In this document: piece by piece, positions 16,800 through 25,060 of the stretch
Layout of the letters: each line of letters begins with the position of its first letter
Numbering within the stretch: the first letter of the stretch is position 1
Source: Actinoplanes sp. NBC_00393
GTDB taxonomy: Bacteria; Actinomycetota; Actinomycetes; Mycobacteriales; Micromonosporaceae
Length of the DNA: 64,000 nucleotides
Assembly (NCBI RefSeq): GCF_036053395.1
Contig: NZ_CP107942.1
Location: forward strand, 248,001-312,000
Direction: 5' to 3'
Translations under genes and position numbers: made by a program
The notes under the pieces: model-generated
Database searches by the model: none
What the model was told of the DNA's origin: nothing
The model's input: the letters and a program-made list of their open reading frames with translations, nothing else

Positions 16800-17132
16800 C
16801 TAGCGCCTGGTCCTGCCGTGCCCGCTCGGCAGGACCCAGCCGGTCGCCGAGTCCACCACCTTCACGTCGGCCGGATTGCCCTCCAGCACGTGCACGACCA
16901 CCTCGCCGGGCACGCTGTCGACCCGGAACTGCCGCTCGCCCCCGGTGCCCACCACGATGAACGTCTCACCCGGGCGTAGCCAGTAGTCCGACCCGATCGG
17001 CTCCAGCAACAGACAGAGCGGCTCGGCGCCGAAGTTGCCCACCGGCAGCCGTTGCGCCGGCGCGGGGGTGCCCACGTGCGTGTCGGTCCGGACAGCAGGC
17101 TTGTCCCTGCCTCTCCGGGTCGGAAGATCCAT
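16800..17132 (-). CDS. Hypothetical protein
   Basis: 110 residues from ATG 17132. The N-terminus is basic and probably disordered (MDLPTRRGRDKPAVRTDTHVG), followed by a beta-rich core (PLCLLLEPIGSDYWLRPGETFIVVGTGGERQFRVDSVPGEVVVHVLEGNPADVKVVD), which looks like a small beta-sandwich or cupin-like fold. It resembles small actinobacterial hypothetical proteins; no function can be given. A 10-bp hairpin (16809-16818 with 16827-16836) sits inside its last codons and may act as a terminator for both strands. Convergent with the His-rich gene, 2 bp apart. Confidence 0.6.
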   Translation of the reverse strand: MDLPTRRGRDKPAVRTDTHVGTPAPAQRLPVGNFGAEPLCLLLEPIGSDYWLRPGETFIVVGTGGERQFRVDSVPGEVVVHVLEGNPADVKVVDSATGWVLPSGHGRTRR

Positions 17133-17383
17133 GCCCCGACTATCGCACGCCCACCCCCGGCAGGCACAGACCGAAAAGATCAGCCCGGGGTCGGCCGATG
17201 CGCTTCGCTTGCGCACTTTCTTCGGTACGGGAGCACGCCGCACCCACCAACCCGGACCGTCCCTCGCTACCACGCGACCACGCAGGTGGCCGCGGCCTTC
17301 GACGCGGCCGCCGGGCTTGAGCAGACGGGAACCGTGGCCGCGGCACCCTCGTCTCACCGGTGTCACCGACATCGGAGGAACCC
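17133..17383. other. Intergenic region without recognised features
   Basis: About 250 bp between the divergent hypothetical gene and lipoprotein gene. GATAGT lies 6 bases before the 17132 start, similar to a leaderless -10 box. Nothing else was recognised. Confidence 0.4.
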
Positions 17384-17905
17384 ATGGCTGCCCGGTCGAC
17401 CGCCTTGGTGATCGTTTTCACGCTGTTCCTGGCCGGCTGCGCGAACCGGAGCGAGAGCCCCACCTCGTCCCCGCCCACCGCAACCGTCGCTCTGCCGTCC
17501 GCCCCGCCGGTGATCACACAGGTCTGGGAGTCGTGCGCGGCCGCCGACTCGCAGTCCGATCTCGCCGGTGTGCAGGCCCTGCGACTCCCGCCGGTACCCG
17601 ACGGCTTCCGGCCCGTCGCCGCCGTGATCTGCCGCGCCGAGCAGAGCGGTTCCCGGATGGTCACCGTCGAGGAACGCGCCGGCGACGTGACCGCCCTGCT
17701 GGCGACGCTGCGGCTCCCGCCCGAGGCGCACATCGCCGAGGTCTGCACCGACGACATGCCGTACGTCCCCTGGCTGGTCCTGCTCGACGCCGAGGGCCGC
17801 TGGCTGCGTCCCGGCGTGCCGCCCGACAGCTGCGGCAAGCCGCGCATCGAGTTCCGTAACGCTTTCCGCAAGCTTCAGACCATCGAGGTGGCACGGGGCC
17901 GCTGA
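17384..17905 (+). CDS. Putative lipoprotein
   Basis: 173 residues from ATG 17384, preceded by GGAGGA about 5 bases upstream. The signal peptide ends in a lipobox L-A-G-C (VIVFTLFLAGC), so the mature protein is probably lipid-anchored at the outer face of the membrane. A Ser/Thr/Pro linker precedes a small domain with four further cysteines (ESCAAADS, AVICRAEQ, EVCTDDM, DSCGKPR), likely two disulfides. No family recognised. It is followed after 48 bp by an ABC transporter operon on the same strand, but no functional link is evident. Confidence 0.75.
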   Translation: MAARSTALVIVFTLFLAGCANRSESPTSSPPTATVALPSAPPVITQVWESCAAADSQSDLAGVQALRLPPVPDGFRPVAAVICRAEQSGSRMVTVEERAGDVTALLATLRLPPEAHIAEVCTDDMPYVPWLVLLDAEGRWLRPGVPPDSCGKPRIEFRNAFRKLQTIEVARGR

Positions 17906-17953
17906 ACTGGCGCAGAAGGCGCACTCTGGAGGTGATTGAGGAAGGGCGATGCG

Positions 17954-18841
17954 ATGACTGCGATTGCGATCTCCGGCCTGACCAAGACCTTCGGCCGGAC
18001 CACCGCGCTGGACGGGCTCGACCTGACCGTGCAGGAGGGCGAGGTGCACGGCTTTCTCGGGCCCAACGGCAGCGGCAAGACCACCACCATCCGGGTCCTG
18101 CTCGGCCTGCTGCGTGCCGACGCCGGAACGGTGCGACTGCTCGGCGGCGACCCGTGGACCGACGCGGTGGCCCTGCACCGGCGTTTGGCGTACGTGCCCG
18201 GCGACGTGATCCTCTGGCCCGGCATCACCGGCGGCGAGGTGATCGACGTGCTCGGCCGGCTGCGCGGCGGCCTGGACCGCAAACGCCGCGACGAACTGCT
18301 CGAACGTTTCGATCTGGACCCGTCGAAGAAGGCCCGCGCCTACTCGAAGGGCAACCGGCAGAAGGTGGCGCTGGTCGCCGCGCTCGCGTCCGATGCCGAA
18401 CTGCTGCTGCTCGACGAGCCGACCAGCGGCCTCGACCCGCTGATGGAGTCGGAGTTCCAGCGCTGCGTCCGCCAGGTCAAGGCGGAGGGCCGGACCGTGT
18501 TGCTGTCCAGCCACATCCTGGCCGAGGTGGAGGCGCTCTGCGACCGGGTCAGCATCATCCGGCTGGGCCGCACCGTGGAGTCGGGCACGCTGCGCGAATT
18601 GCGGCACCTCACGCGTACCTCGATCTCGGTGGAGACCGCCCGCCCGGTCACCGGCCTGGACGGCCTGCCGGGCGTGCACGACGCGGTCCTCGAGGACCAT
18701 CACGCCCGGTTCGACGTGGACACCCAGGGCCTGGAGCCGGTCATGCAGCGGCTGGCGACCTTGGGCGTACGCAGCATCACCAGCACACCGCCCACCCTGG
18801 AGGAGATGTTCCTGCGCCACTACGGGGACGACGGGTCATGA
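17954..18841 (+). CDS. ABC-2 type exporter ATP-binding protein
   Basis: 295 residues. Walker [10 protein letters not shown], signature Y-S-K-G-N-R-Q-K-V, Walker B L-L-L-L-D-E-P and D-loop S-G-L-D-P are all present, followed by a ~90-residue C-terminal domain typical of DrrA-like drug or polyketide exporters. ATG 17954 is preferred to the TTG at 17936 because GAAGGG lies just ahead and the family starts there. The stop overlaps (ATGA) a 30-codon ORF that in turn overlaps the permease gene, so the set is one coupled operon. Confidence 0.9.
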   Translation: MTAIAISGLTKTFGRTTALDGLDLTVQEGEVHGFLGPNGSGKTTTIRVLLGLLRADAGTVRLLGGDPWTDAVALHRRLAYVPGDVILWPGITGGEVIDVLGRLRGGLDRKRRDELLERFDLDPSKKARAYSKGNRQKVALVAALASDAELLLLDEPTSGLDPLMESEFQRCVRQVKAEGRTVLLSSHILAEVEALCDRVSIIRLGRTVESGTLRELRHLTRTSISVETARPVTGLDGLPGVHDAVLEDHHARFDVDTQGLEPVMQRLATLGVRSITSTPPTLEEMFLRHYGDDGS

Positions 18842-18930
18842 CCGACTGCACCGAGCGGCACCCAGCCGCACCGCCCTATGGCCTGGCAGGCGAGGGCCAG
18901 GAGGGCATGACGAGGGAGGGCGCTGCATGA
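18838..18930 (+). CDS. 30-residue linking ORF between ATPase and permease
   Basis: [20 protein letters not shown] and ten more residues. Its ATG overlaps the ATPase stop and its stop overlaps the permease ATG, both as ATGA. No family or structure is recognisable; Pro/Gly-rich. The geometry suggests that its translation carries ribosomes from one subunit gene to the other (coupling). It may have no function as a peptide. AGGAGGGC inside it, 14 bases before an internal ATG, and GAGGGAGG about 6 bases before the permease start act as ribosome sites. Confidence 0.4.
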   Translation: MTDCTERHPAAPPYGLAGEGQEGMTREGAA

Positions 18931-20504
18931 CCGGGACCGGGATTCTGCTGAGCTTCAACCTGCGCCGGGACCGGGTCGCGCTGCCGTTGTGGATCGGCGG
19001 CGCCGGGCTGCTGTTCCTGATCCAGTCCACCCAGAGCCAGAACCTCTACGGCACCCCCGAGGAGCTCGCCGCGCTGCGCGCCACCCTCGGCGGCAACACC
19101 GCGGTGATCGCCATGAGCGGCCCGGTCGAGCTGCTCGAAAGCATCGGCGGCGAAATCGTCTTCGAGATCTTCGCGTTCGCCGCGATCATCGTCGCCCTGA
19201 TGAACATGTTCCTGGTCGGCCGGCATACCCGCGGCGACGAGGAGACCGGCCGGGCCGAGCTGATCCGCTCCGCCCGGGTCGGCCGGCGCTCGCCGCTGCA
19301 GGCCGCCCTGCTGCTGGCCGTGCTCGCCGACCTCTCGGTCGCCGTGGCGATCTTCGCGATCGGTGTCGGCACCGGCCTGCCGGCGGCCGGTTCGCTGCTG
19401 GTCGCCGTGGCCCTCGCCGGTGTCGGGCTGGTCTTCGCGGCGCTGACCGCGGTGGCCGCGCAGGTGTTCGAGCACGCCCGGGGCGTCTACGGCGCGGTCG
19501 GCGTGGCGATCGGTGCGGCCTACATGCTGCGGGCCGCCGGCGACGCCGGAAACCCCGCGCTGTCCTGGGCGTCGCCGATCGGCTGGGGTCAGCGCACTTT
19601 TCCGTACGGTCAGGACCGCTGGTGGCCGGTGCTGCTGATGATCGGTACGGCCGTCCTGCTGACCGGCATCGCGATCGTCGCCCTGGACCGGCGCGACTTC
19701 GGGGCCGGTCTGGTGCGGTCCCGGCCGGGTCCGCCGCGGGCGTCGTGGGCGCTGGGCACTCCCACCGGCCTGGCCTGGCGGCTGCACCGGGGCAGCGTGA
19801 TCGGCTGGGTGCTCGGGGTGGGTGTGCTCGGGGCGGCCTACGGCTCGCTGGGTGACAGCATCGAGCAGTACCTCGCCGACAACCCGGAGGTGTCCGAGTT
19901 CCTGCCCGGCGGGGCGTCCGATGTCGTCGACGCGTACCTCGCTCTCACCATCGCCATGGGCGCGCTGCTCGCCGCGGCCTTCGGCGTGGCTGCGGCCCTG
20001 CGGGCGCGCGCCGAGGAGACCGCCGGCCGTGCCGAGCCGCTGCTGGCCACCGCGGTCAGCCGGGGCGCCTGGCTCGGCAGCCACCTCGGCGTCGCCCTGG
20101 CCGGCAGCGCGCTGGTGCTGCTCGCCGCCGGCTTCGGCGAGGGCCTGGCGTACGGCCTGACCGTGAACGACCCCGGCCAGGCCGTGCGGATGACCGGGGT
20201 GGCCCTGGTCTACCTGCCCGCGGTCTGGGCGGTCGTGGCGGTGGCCGCGCTGAGCCTCGGCTGGTGGGCGCGCGCCGCGGCGGTCGCCGGCTGGGTCGCG
20301 CTCGGCTACTGCGCCGTGGTCGAGCTCTTCGCCGACTCGTTCAACCTGCCGGAGTGGATGCAGCAGGCCTCGCCCTTCGTCCACCTGCCCGACGCGCCCC
20401 TGGAATCGGTGACCGCCACACCTCTGATCGTCGTCGGCGTCGTGGTCGTGGCCCTGATCACCGCCGGCTTCGCGGGCTTCCGTCGCCGCGACGTCGGCTA
20501 CTGA
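18927..20504 (+). CDS. ABC-2 type exporter permease (polyketide-antibiotic exporter type)
   Basis: 525 residues with about 12 membrane helices in two similar halves (each with a start like F-N-L-R-R-D / W-R-L-H-R-G-S-V-I-G-W), an architecture of large actinobacterial ABC-2 permeases annotated as exporters of polyketide antibiotics. The first half has GRHTRGDEETGRAELIRSARVGR, the second ALRARAEETAGRAEPLLATAVSRG, a duplicated cytoplasmic loop with E-E-T-G/A-R-A-E. A GAGGGAGG ribosome site precedes the ATG. Partner of the ATPase at 17954. The exported compound is unknown; no biosynthetic cluster is adjacent. Confidence 0.88.
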   Translation: MTGTGILLSFNLRRDRVALPLWIGGAGLLFLIQSTQSQNLYGTPEELAALRATLGGNTAVIAMSGPVELLESIGGEIVFEIFAFAAIIVALMNMFLVGRHTRGDEETGRAELIRSARVGRRSPLQAALLLAVLADLSVAVAIFAIGVGTGLPAAGSLLVAVALAGVGLVFAALTAVAAQVFEHARGVYGAVGVAIGAAYMLRAAGDAGNPALSWASPIGWGQRTFPYGQDRWWPVLLMIGTAVLLTGIAIVALDRRDFGAGLVRSRPGPPRASWALGTPTGLAWRLHRGSVIGWVLGVGVLGAAYGSLGDSIEQYLADNPEVSEFLPGGASDVVDAYLALTIAMGALLAAAFGVAAALRARAEETAGRAEPLLATAVSRGAWLGSHLGVALAGSALVLLAAGFGEGLAYGLTVNDPGQAVRMTGVALVYLPAVWAVVAVAALSLGWWARAAAVAGWVALGYCAVVELFADSFNLPEWMQQASPFVHLPDAPLESVTATPLIVVGVVVVALITAGFAGFRRRDVGY

Positions 20505-20547
20505 GCGTCGCGGTAAGCGTTGCGGGAAGGGTGCCGATAGGGATCAG

Positions 20548-22164
20548 GTGACGGTGGACGGGGAGCGGCGGCGGCTTGCCGAGCTGCACGAGTACCAGGT
20601 GCTCGACACGCCGCCGCAGGAGGAGCTGGAGGCGGTGGTCCGGGTCGCGGCGGCGGTGGCCGGGGTCCCGACGGCCGCCCTGAACCTGATCGACGACCGC
20701 CGGCAGTGCCAGCTGACCACGGTCGGCTTCCCGGGCCGCGACTGCGCCCGCTCCGAGGCGATGTGCGCGGTACGCCTGGACGCCGGCCGGTTCGTCCACC
20801 TGCCGGACGCCCGCCTCGACCCGGACTACCGCTCGAACCCGTGGGTCACCGGCGCCCTCGGCTCGATCGTCTTCTACGCCTCCGCGCCGCTGGTCACCCC
20901 GCGTGGTTCGGTGCTCGGCACCCTGTGCGTCTTCGACGGCGTGCCGCGGGAGCTGACCGCCGCGCAGATCGGCCGGCTCGAGGACCTGGCCGCCATCGTC
21001 GTGGCGTTCTTCGAGCGCCGCCGGCACGCCCGGCTCACCGCCGAGCTGGCCGCCGGGAACGAGGCCCGCAAGCAGTGGACCGAGACGGTGATGGACACCA
21101 TCGACGTCGCGGTGATCGCGATCGACCCCGGCTACCGGGTCACCATGTTCAACCGGGCGGCCCGCGACCTGCACGCCCCGGACGTGGACCTGGCGGCGGC
21201 GCCGGTGGACGTGGCCGGCCGTTACTCGCTGTACGAGCTGGACGGCACCCCGGTCCCGGACGACGAGATCCCCCTGATGGTGGCGATGTCCGGGCGCGGT
21301 CCGGTCACCGGCCGGGAGATGCTGATCCGGCGGCCGGGTGCCGGGCCGCGCCGGGTACGGGCGAACGCGCGAGCCTTGCAGGCCGACGGCGGCGCGGTGC
21401 TCGGGGCGGTGGTGGCGCTGCAGGACGTGACCGCCGAGGCGACCCGGCGGCGGCTGCTCGACGAGGCCCGGGACCGGCTGGCCGCGGCGAACGCCGACCT
21501 GCGCCGTTCCAACGCCGACCTGACCAACTTCGCCGGCGCGGTCAGCCACGACCTGGTCGCTCCGCTGGCCGCGGTGGGCGGCGCACTGGAGCTGATCGCC
21601 GACGATCTGGACGGCCGGGCGCTCGGGTGGGCGGACGCCGCCGGACGGGCGGTCGTCAGGATGCGGGACCTGATCGTCGCGCTGCTCGACTACGCCCGCG
21701 CCGGCAGCGCACCGGTGCGGCGCGTACGCGTACCCCTGAAGAACCTCCTCGACCAGGCAATGCTGGACCTGCGTGCCGAGATCGAGGCGGCCGGGGCACG
21801 CGTCAGCGTGACCGGACCGCTGCCGGTGCTCTCCTGCGACCCGGTGCTGATCCGGCAGCTGCTGCAGAACCTGCTGGCGAACGCGGTGAAGTACCGGCAT
21901 CCGCGGCGGCCGTGCCGGATCACGGTGAGCGCGGACGGCGACGGGGTGGCGGTGGCCGACAACGGCCTCGGCGTGCCGGCCGAGCACCGCGACCGGGTCT
22001 TCGACATGTTCACCCGCCTGGACCCGCGCGCCGAGGAGGGGCAGGGCATCGGCCTGGCCAGCTGCCTGCGCATCGTCGACCGGCACGGCGGCCGCATCCG
22101 GATGGAGGAGAACCCGCAGGGCGGTGTGACGGTCGTGTTCCAGCTGCCCGGGCCGGCCGGGTAA
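20548..22164 (+). CDS. GAF-PAS sensor histidine kinase (first of a tandem pair)
   Basis: 538 residues, soluble. GAF domain about 25-160 (ending CVFDGVPRELT), PAS about 175-300, a short coiled coil (LAAANADLRRSNADL), dimerisation/phosphoacceptor domain with H334 in AVSHDLVAPL, then HATPase with N-box QNLLANAVKYRHP, G1 VADNGLGVP and G2 GQGIGLASC. The F-x-G-x-D-C-x-R-S-x-x-M-C pattern in the GAF resembles bacterial light or redox-responsive GAF kinases, but no bilin cysteine can be assigned. No response-regulator gene is adjacent. The GTG start lacks a clear ribosome site. Highly similar to the next gene, indicating local duplication. Confidence 0.88.
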   Translation: MTVDGERRRLAELHEYQVLDTPPQEELEAVVRVAAAVAGVPTAALNLIDDRRQCQLTTVGFPGRDCARSEAMCAVRLDAGRFVHLPDARLDPDYRSNPWVTGALGSIVFYASAPLVTPRGSVLGTLCVFDGVPRELTAAQIGRLEDLAAIVVAFFERRRHARLTAELAAGNEARKQWTETVMDTIDVAVIAIDPGYRVTMFNRAARDLHAPDVDLAAAPVDVAGRYSLYELDGTPVPDDEIPLMVAMSGRGPVTGREMLIRRPGAGPRRVRANARALQADGGAVLGAVVALQDVTAEATRRRLLDEARDRLAAANADLRRSNADLTNFAGAVSHDLVAPLAAVGGALELIADDLDGRALGWADAAGRAVVRMRDLIVALLDYARAGSAPVRRVRVPLKNLLDQAMLDLRAEIEAAGARVSVTGPLPVLSCDPVLIRQLLQNLLANAVKYRHPRRPCRITVSADGDGVAVADNGLGVPAEHRDRVFDMFTRLDPRAEEGQGIGLASCLRIVDRHGGRIRMEENPQGGVTVVFQLPGPAG

Positions 22165-22195
22165 GAAGTCCGATGAGACTGCCGATCGGACAGAG

Positions 22196-23818
22196 GTGGA
22201 TCTCGTCGCGGCAGGGGAGCGGGAGCGGGAACGGCAGCGGCTGGCCGCCCTGCACGAGTACCGGCTGCTCGACTCCCCGGCCGGCGACGAGCTGGAGGCC
22301 GTGGTCCGGGTCGCCGCCGCGATCGCGGGCGTGCCCAACGCCACCCTGAACCTGATCGACGAGAACCGGCAGTGCCAGCTCACCACGGTCGGGTTCGAGG
22401 GCGGCGACTCGGCGCGGTCCGATTCGATGTGCGCGGTCCGGTTCGAGACCGGGCAGTTCACCTACGTGCCGGACGCCAGCGTGGACCCCACCTTCCGGAA
22501 CAACCCGTGGGTCACCGGGGTCCTCGCCGACGTGCGGTTCTACGCCTCGGCGCCGCTGATCACCCCGGACGGCCACGCGCTGGGCTCGCTCTGCGTCTTC
22601 CACTCCGAACCGGCGGCCCTGGACGACGGCCAGATCGCCCGGCTCACCGACCTCGCCGCGATCATCCTGGCCCTGTTCGAGCGCCGCCGGCAGGCGCGCC
22701 TCAACCGGGAGCTGGCGGTCATCGCGGAGGCCCGCCAGCGCTGGACCGACACGCTGCTGGAGACCATCGACGTGGCCGTGGTGGCCTGCGACGAGGACGG
22801 CCGGCTCAACCTGTTCAACCGGGCCGCCCGCGACTGGCACGGGCTGGACGCCGACCCGGCCGTCGACCCGTGGGACTTCTCCGACCGGTACTCGCTGTAC
22901 GAGACCGACGGCCGGACCCGGCTGGACCCCGAGCGGGTCCCGTTGCTCCGAGCCCTGCGCGAGGGCGCTGTCACCGACGCTGAGCTGGTGATCCAGCGGC
23001 GGACCGGGGATCCGGTGCACGTCACCGCCAGCGGCCGGGCCCTGACCGGTCCGGGCGGCCGGGCGATGGGCGCCGTGGTGGCGATGACCGACGTGACCCG
23101 CGACCGGGCTCAGCAGCGGGCCATCGAGCAGGCCCGGCGCGAGCTCGCCACCGCGAACGAGGAGCTGCGCCGCTCCAACGCCGACCTGAGCAACTTCGCC
23201 GGCGCGGTGAGCCACGACCTGGTCGCCCCGCTGGGCGCGGTCGGCGGCTACCTGGAGCTGCTGGAGGACGTCGTCGACGAGGACGCCCGCCGGTGGGTGG
23301 ACGCGGCGAGCCGGGCGGTGACCCGGATGCGCGACCTGATCCGGTCGCTGCTCGGGTACGCGCAGGCGGGCAGCGCCCCGGTGCGCCGGGTGCCGGTCGA
23401 CCTCGGCGACATCCTCGAGCAGGTGCTCGCCGACCTGCGCGGGGCGATCGAGGAGGCGGGGGCCCGGGTCGACGTGCCGGAGCCGCTTCCGGTGGCCGCC
23501 TGCGACCCGGTGCTGATCCGGCAACTGCTGCAGAACCTGGTCGCCAACGCGGTCAAGTACCGGCATCCCGACCGGCCCTGCGTGGTCACGGTGACCGCGA
23601 CCGGCGGCGAGATCCGGGTGGCCGACAACGGTGTGGGCATCCCGCCGGAGCAGCGCAGCCGGGTCTTCGACATGTTCACCCGGCTCGACGACGCGCCCGC
23701 CACCGGGCACGGCATCGGGCTCTCCAGCTGCCTGCGCATCGTCGACCGCCACGGCGGGTCGATCCGGGTGGCGGACAACCCGGGCGGAGGCACCGCTTTC
23801 GTCTTCACGCTGCCCTGA
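22196..23818 (+). CDS. GAF-PAS sensor histidine kinase (second of a tandem pair)
   Basis: 540 residues, colinear with the preceding kinase over its whole length: GAF (ALNLIDENRQC type start), PAS, coiled coil (LATANEELRRSNADL), phosphoacceptor motif AVSHDLVAPLGAVGG with the histidine near residue 339, N-box QNLVANAVKYRHP and G2 HGIGLSSC. The sensor parts diverge more than the kinase core, so the paralogs probably sense different cues and may form heterodimers. GTG start 31 bp after the previous stop; likely one transcript. No partner regulator is present in the window. Confidence 0.88.
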   Translation: MDLVAAGERERERQRLAALHEYRLLDSPAGDELEAVVRVAAAIAGVPNATLNLIDENRQCQLTTVGFEGGDSARSDSMCAVRFETGQFTYVPDASVDPTFRNNPWVTGVLADVRFYASAPLITPDGHALGSLCVFHSEPAALDDGQIARLTDLAAIILALFERRRQARLNRELAVIAEARQRWTDTLLETIDVAVVACDEDGRLNLFNRAARDWHGLDADPAVDPWDFSDRYSLYETDGRTRLDPERVPLLRALREGAVTDAELVIQRRTGDPVHVTASGRALTGPGGRAMGAVVAMTDVTRDRAQQRAIEQARRELATANEELRRSNADLSNFAGAVSHDLVAPLGAVGGYLELLEDVVDEDARRWVDAASRAVTRMRDLIRSLLGYAQAGSAPVRRVPVDLGDILEQVLADLRGAIEEAGARVDVPEPLPVAACDPVLIRQLLQNLVANAVKYRHPDRPCVVTVTATGGEIRVADNGVGIPPEQRSRVFDMFTRLDDAPATGHGIGLSSCLRIVDRHGGSIRVADNPGGGTAFVFTLP

Positions 23819-23845
23819 TGCATTGACGCACATGGTGACTCCGCA

Positions 23846-23872
23846 TAACTTACGAGGGACCACCGAAAGTTA
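23846..23872. promoter_or_regulatory. Inverted repeat upstream of the xylanase gene
   Basis: TAACTT (23846-23851) and AAGTTA (23867-23872) form an inverted repeat. The right part reads CGAAAGTTACG, close to the CGAAAGTTTCG-like elements known before actinomycete xylanase genes. Probable operator for xylan-responsive control; inferred. Confidence 0.4.
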
Positions 23873-23901
23873 CGCGCTTCGCTTTCCTCGGAGGAGTCAC
23901 C

Positions 23902-25002
23902 TTGAGAAAGCCGTCCCTTGCCACCGTGGCCGTCCTCGCCACCGCGGCACTCCTCGGTTTCACCGCCCAACCAGTGCAAGCCGGGCATGACCACGGCAAG
24001 ACCCTGCGATCGGCCGCACCCCGAGACTTGCGGGTCGGCTCCGCAGTGGCCGGCGGCGGGCACCACGTCGACCAGCCCTATCCGGACCCGTTCCCCAACG
24101 ACAAGCAGTACCGCAAGGTGCTGGCCCGCGAGTTCAGCTCGGTCTCCCCGGAGAACCAGATGAAGTGGGAGTTCATCCACCCCGAGCGCTACCGGTACAA
24201 CTTCGGGCCGGCCGACGCGATCGTGAAGTTCGCCCGGCAGCACGGGCAGGCCGTGCGCGGGCACACGCTGCTCTGGCACAGCCAGAACCCGGCCTGGCTC
24301 ACCGAGGGCACCTTCACCAAGGCCGAGCTGCGGCAGATCCTGAAGAGCCACATCTACACCGTGGTCGGCCGCTACCGCGGGCAGATCCACCAGTGGGACG
24401 TTGCCAACGAGATCTTCAACGAGAACGGCGAGTACCGGCAGGAGAACATCTTCATCCGCGAGCTCGGCCCGGGCATCGTCGCCGACGCGTTCCGCTGGGC
24501 ACACCAGGCCGACCCGCGGGCGCAGCTGTTCCTCAACGACTACGGGGTGGACTGGCCGGGCACCAAGGTCGACGCGTACGAGGCGCTCGCCAAGGAACTG
24601 CTCGCCGCGAAGGTGCCGCTGCACGGGTTCGCCTCGCAGGCCCACCTGAGCATGCGTTACGGCGCGCCGGACCAGCTCGGGGCCGTCCTGCAGCGCTTCG
24701 ACGACCTCGGCCTCTACACCGCGATCACCGAGCTCGACGTGCGGATGGACCTGCCCGAGGGCGGCGTGCCGACCGCCGAGCAGCTGGCCACCCAGGCCCG
24801 CTACTACCGGACCGTCCTGGACGCCTGCCTGGCCGTCGACGACTGCAACTCGTTCACCATCTGGGGCTTCACCGACAAGTACTCCTGGGTGCCGGTCTTC
24901 TTCCCGGCCGAGGGCGCCGCGACGGTGATGTGGGACGACTTCACCCGCAAGCCGGCCTACTTCGCGCTGCGCGAAGGCCTGGCGCAGGCCCGCCGCCGTT
25001 GA
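23902..25002 (+). CDS. Secreted GH10 endo-1,4-beta-xylanase
   Basis: 366 residues, TTG start with GGAGGAG 6 bases upstream. Signal peptide (residues 1-27, ending VQAG) then a single GH10 TIM-barrel catalytic domain. Acid/base E170 lies in WDVANEIFNE and nucleophile E277 in AITELDVRM; other family motifs are ENQMKWE, GHTLLWHSQ and the terminal TIWGFTDKYSW. It cleaves internal beta-1,4 bonds of xylan outside the cell with retention. No carbohydrate-binding module follows. A bidirectional hairpin terminator is directly downstream. Confidence 0.95.
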   Translation: MRKPSLATVAVLATAALLGFTAQPVQAGHDHGKTLRSAAPRDLRVGSAVAGGGHHVDQPYPDPFPNDKQYRKVLAREFSSVSPENQMKWEFIHPERYRYNFGPADAIVKFARQHGQAVRGHTLLWHSQNPAWLTEGTFTKAELRQILKSHIYTVVGRYRGQIHQWDVANEIFNENGEYRQENIFIRELGPGIVADAFRWAHQADPRAQLFLNDYGVDWPGTKVDAYEALAKELLAAKVPLHGFASQAHLSMRYGAPDQLGAVLQRFDDLGLYTAITELDVRMDLPEGGVPTAEQLATQARYYRTVLDACLAVDDCNSFTIWGFTDKYSWVPVFFPAEGAATVMWDDFTRKPAYFALREGLAQARRR

Positions 25003-25017
25003 TCTCCTGAAACGACA

Positions 25018-25046
25018 CCGGGCCGCAGCATTTCGCTGCGGCCCGG
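25018..25046. terminator. Bidirectional hairpin terminator
   Basis: Perfect 12-bp stem (25018-25029 with 25035-25046) and 5-nt loop, placed between the convergent xylanase and DUF1906 genes, 16 bp after the former's stop. Confidence 0.8.
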
Positions 25047-25060
25047 CATCACATTGACGA

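Noticed and set aside
18876..22461. Long antisense open frames opposite the ABC permease and histidine kinases
   Set aside because: Typical high-GC shadow frames: Gly/Arg/Ala/Pro-biased translations with no motifs, while the other strand encodes clear families.
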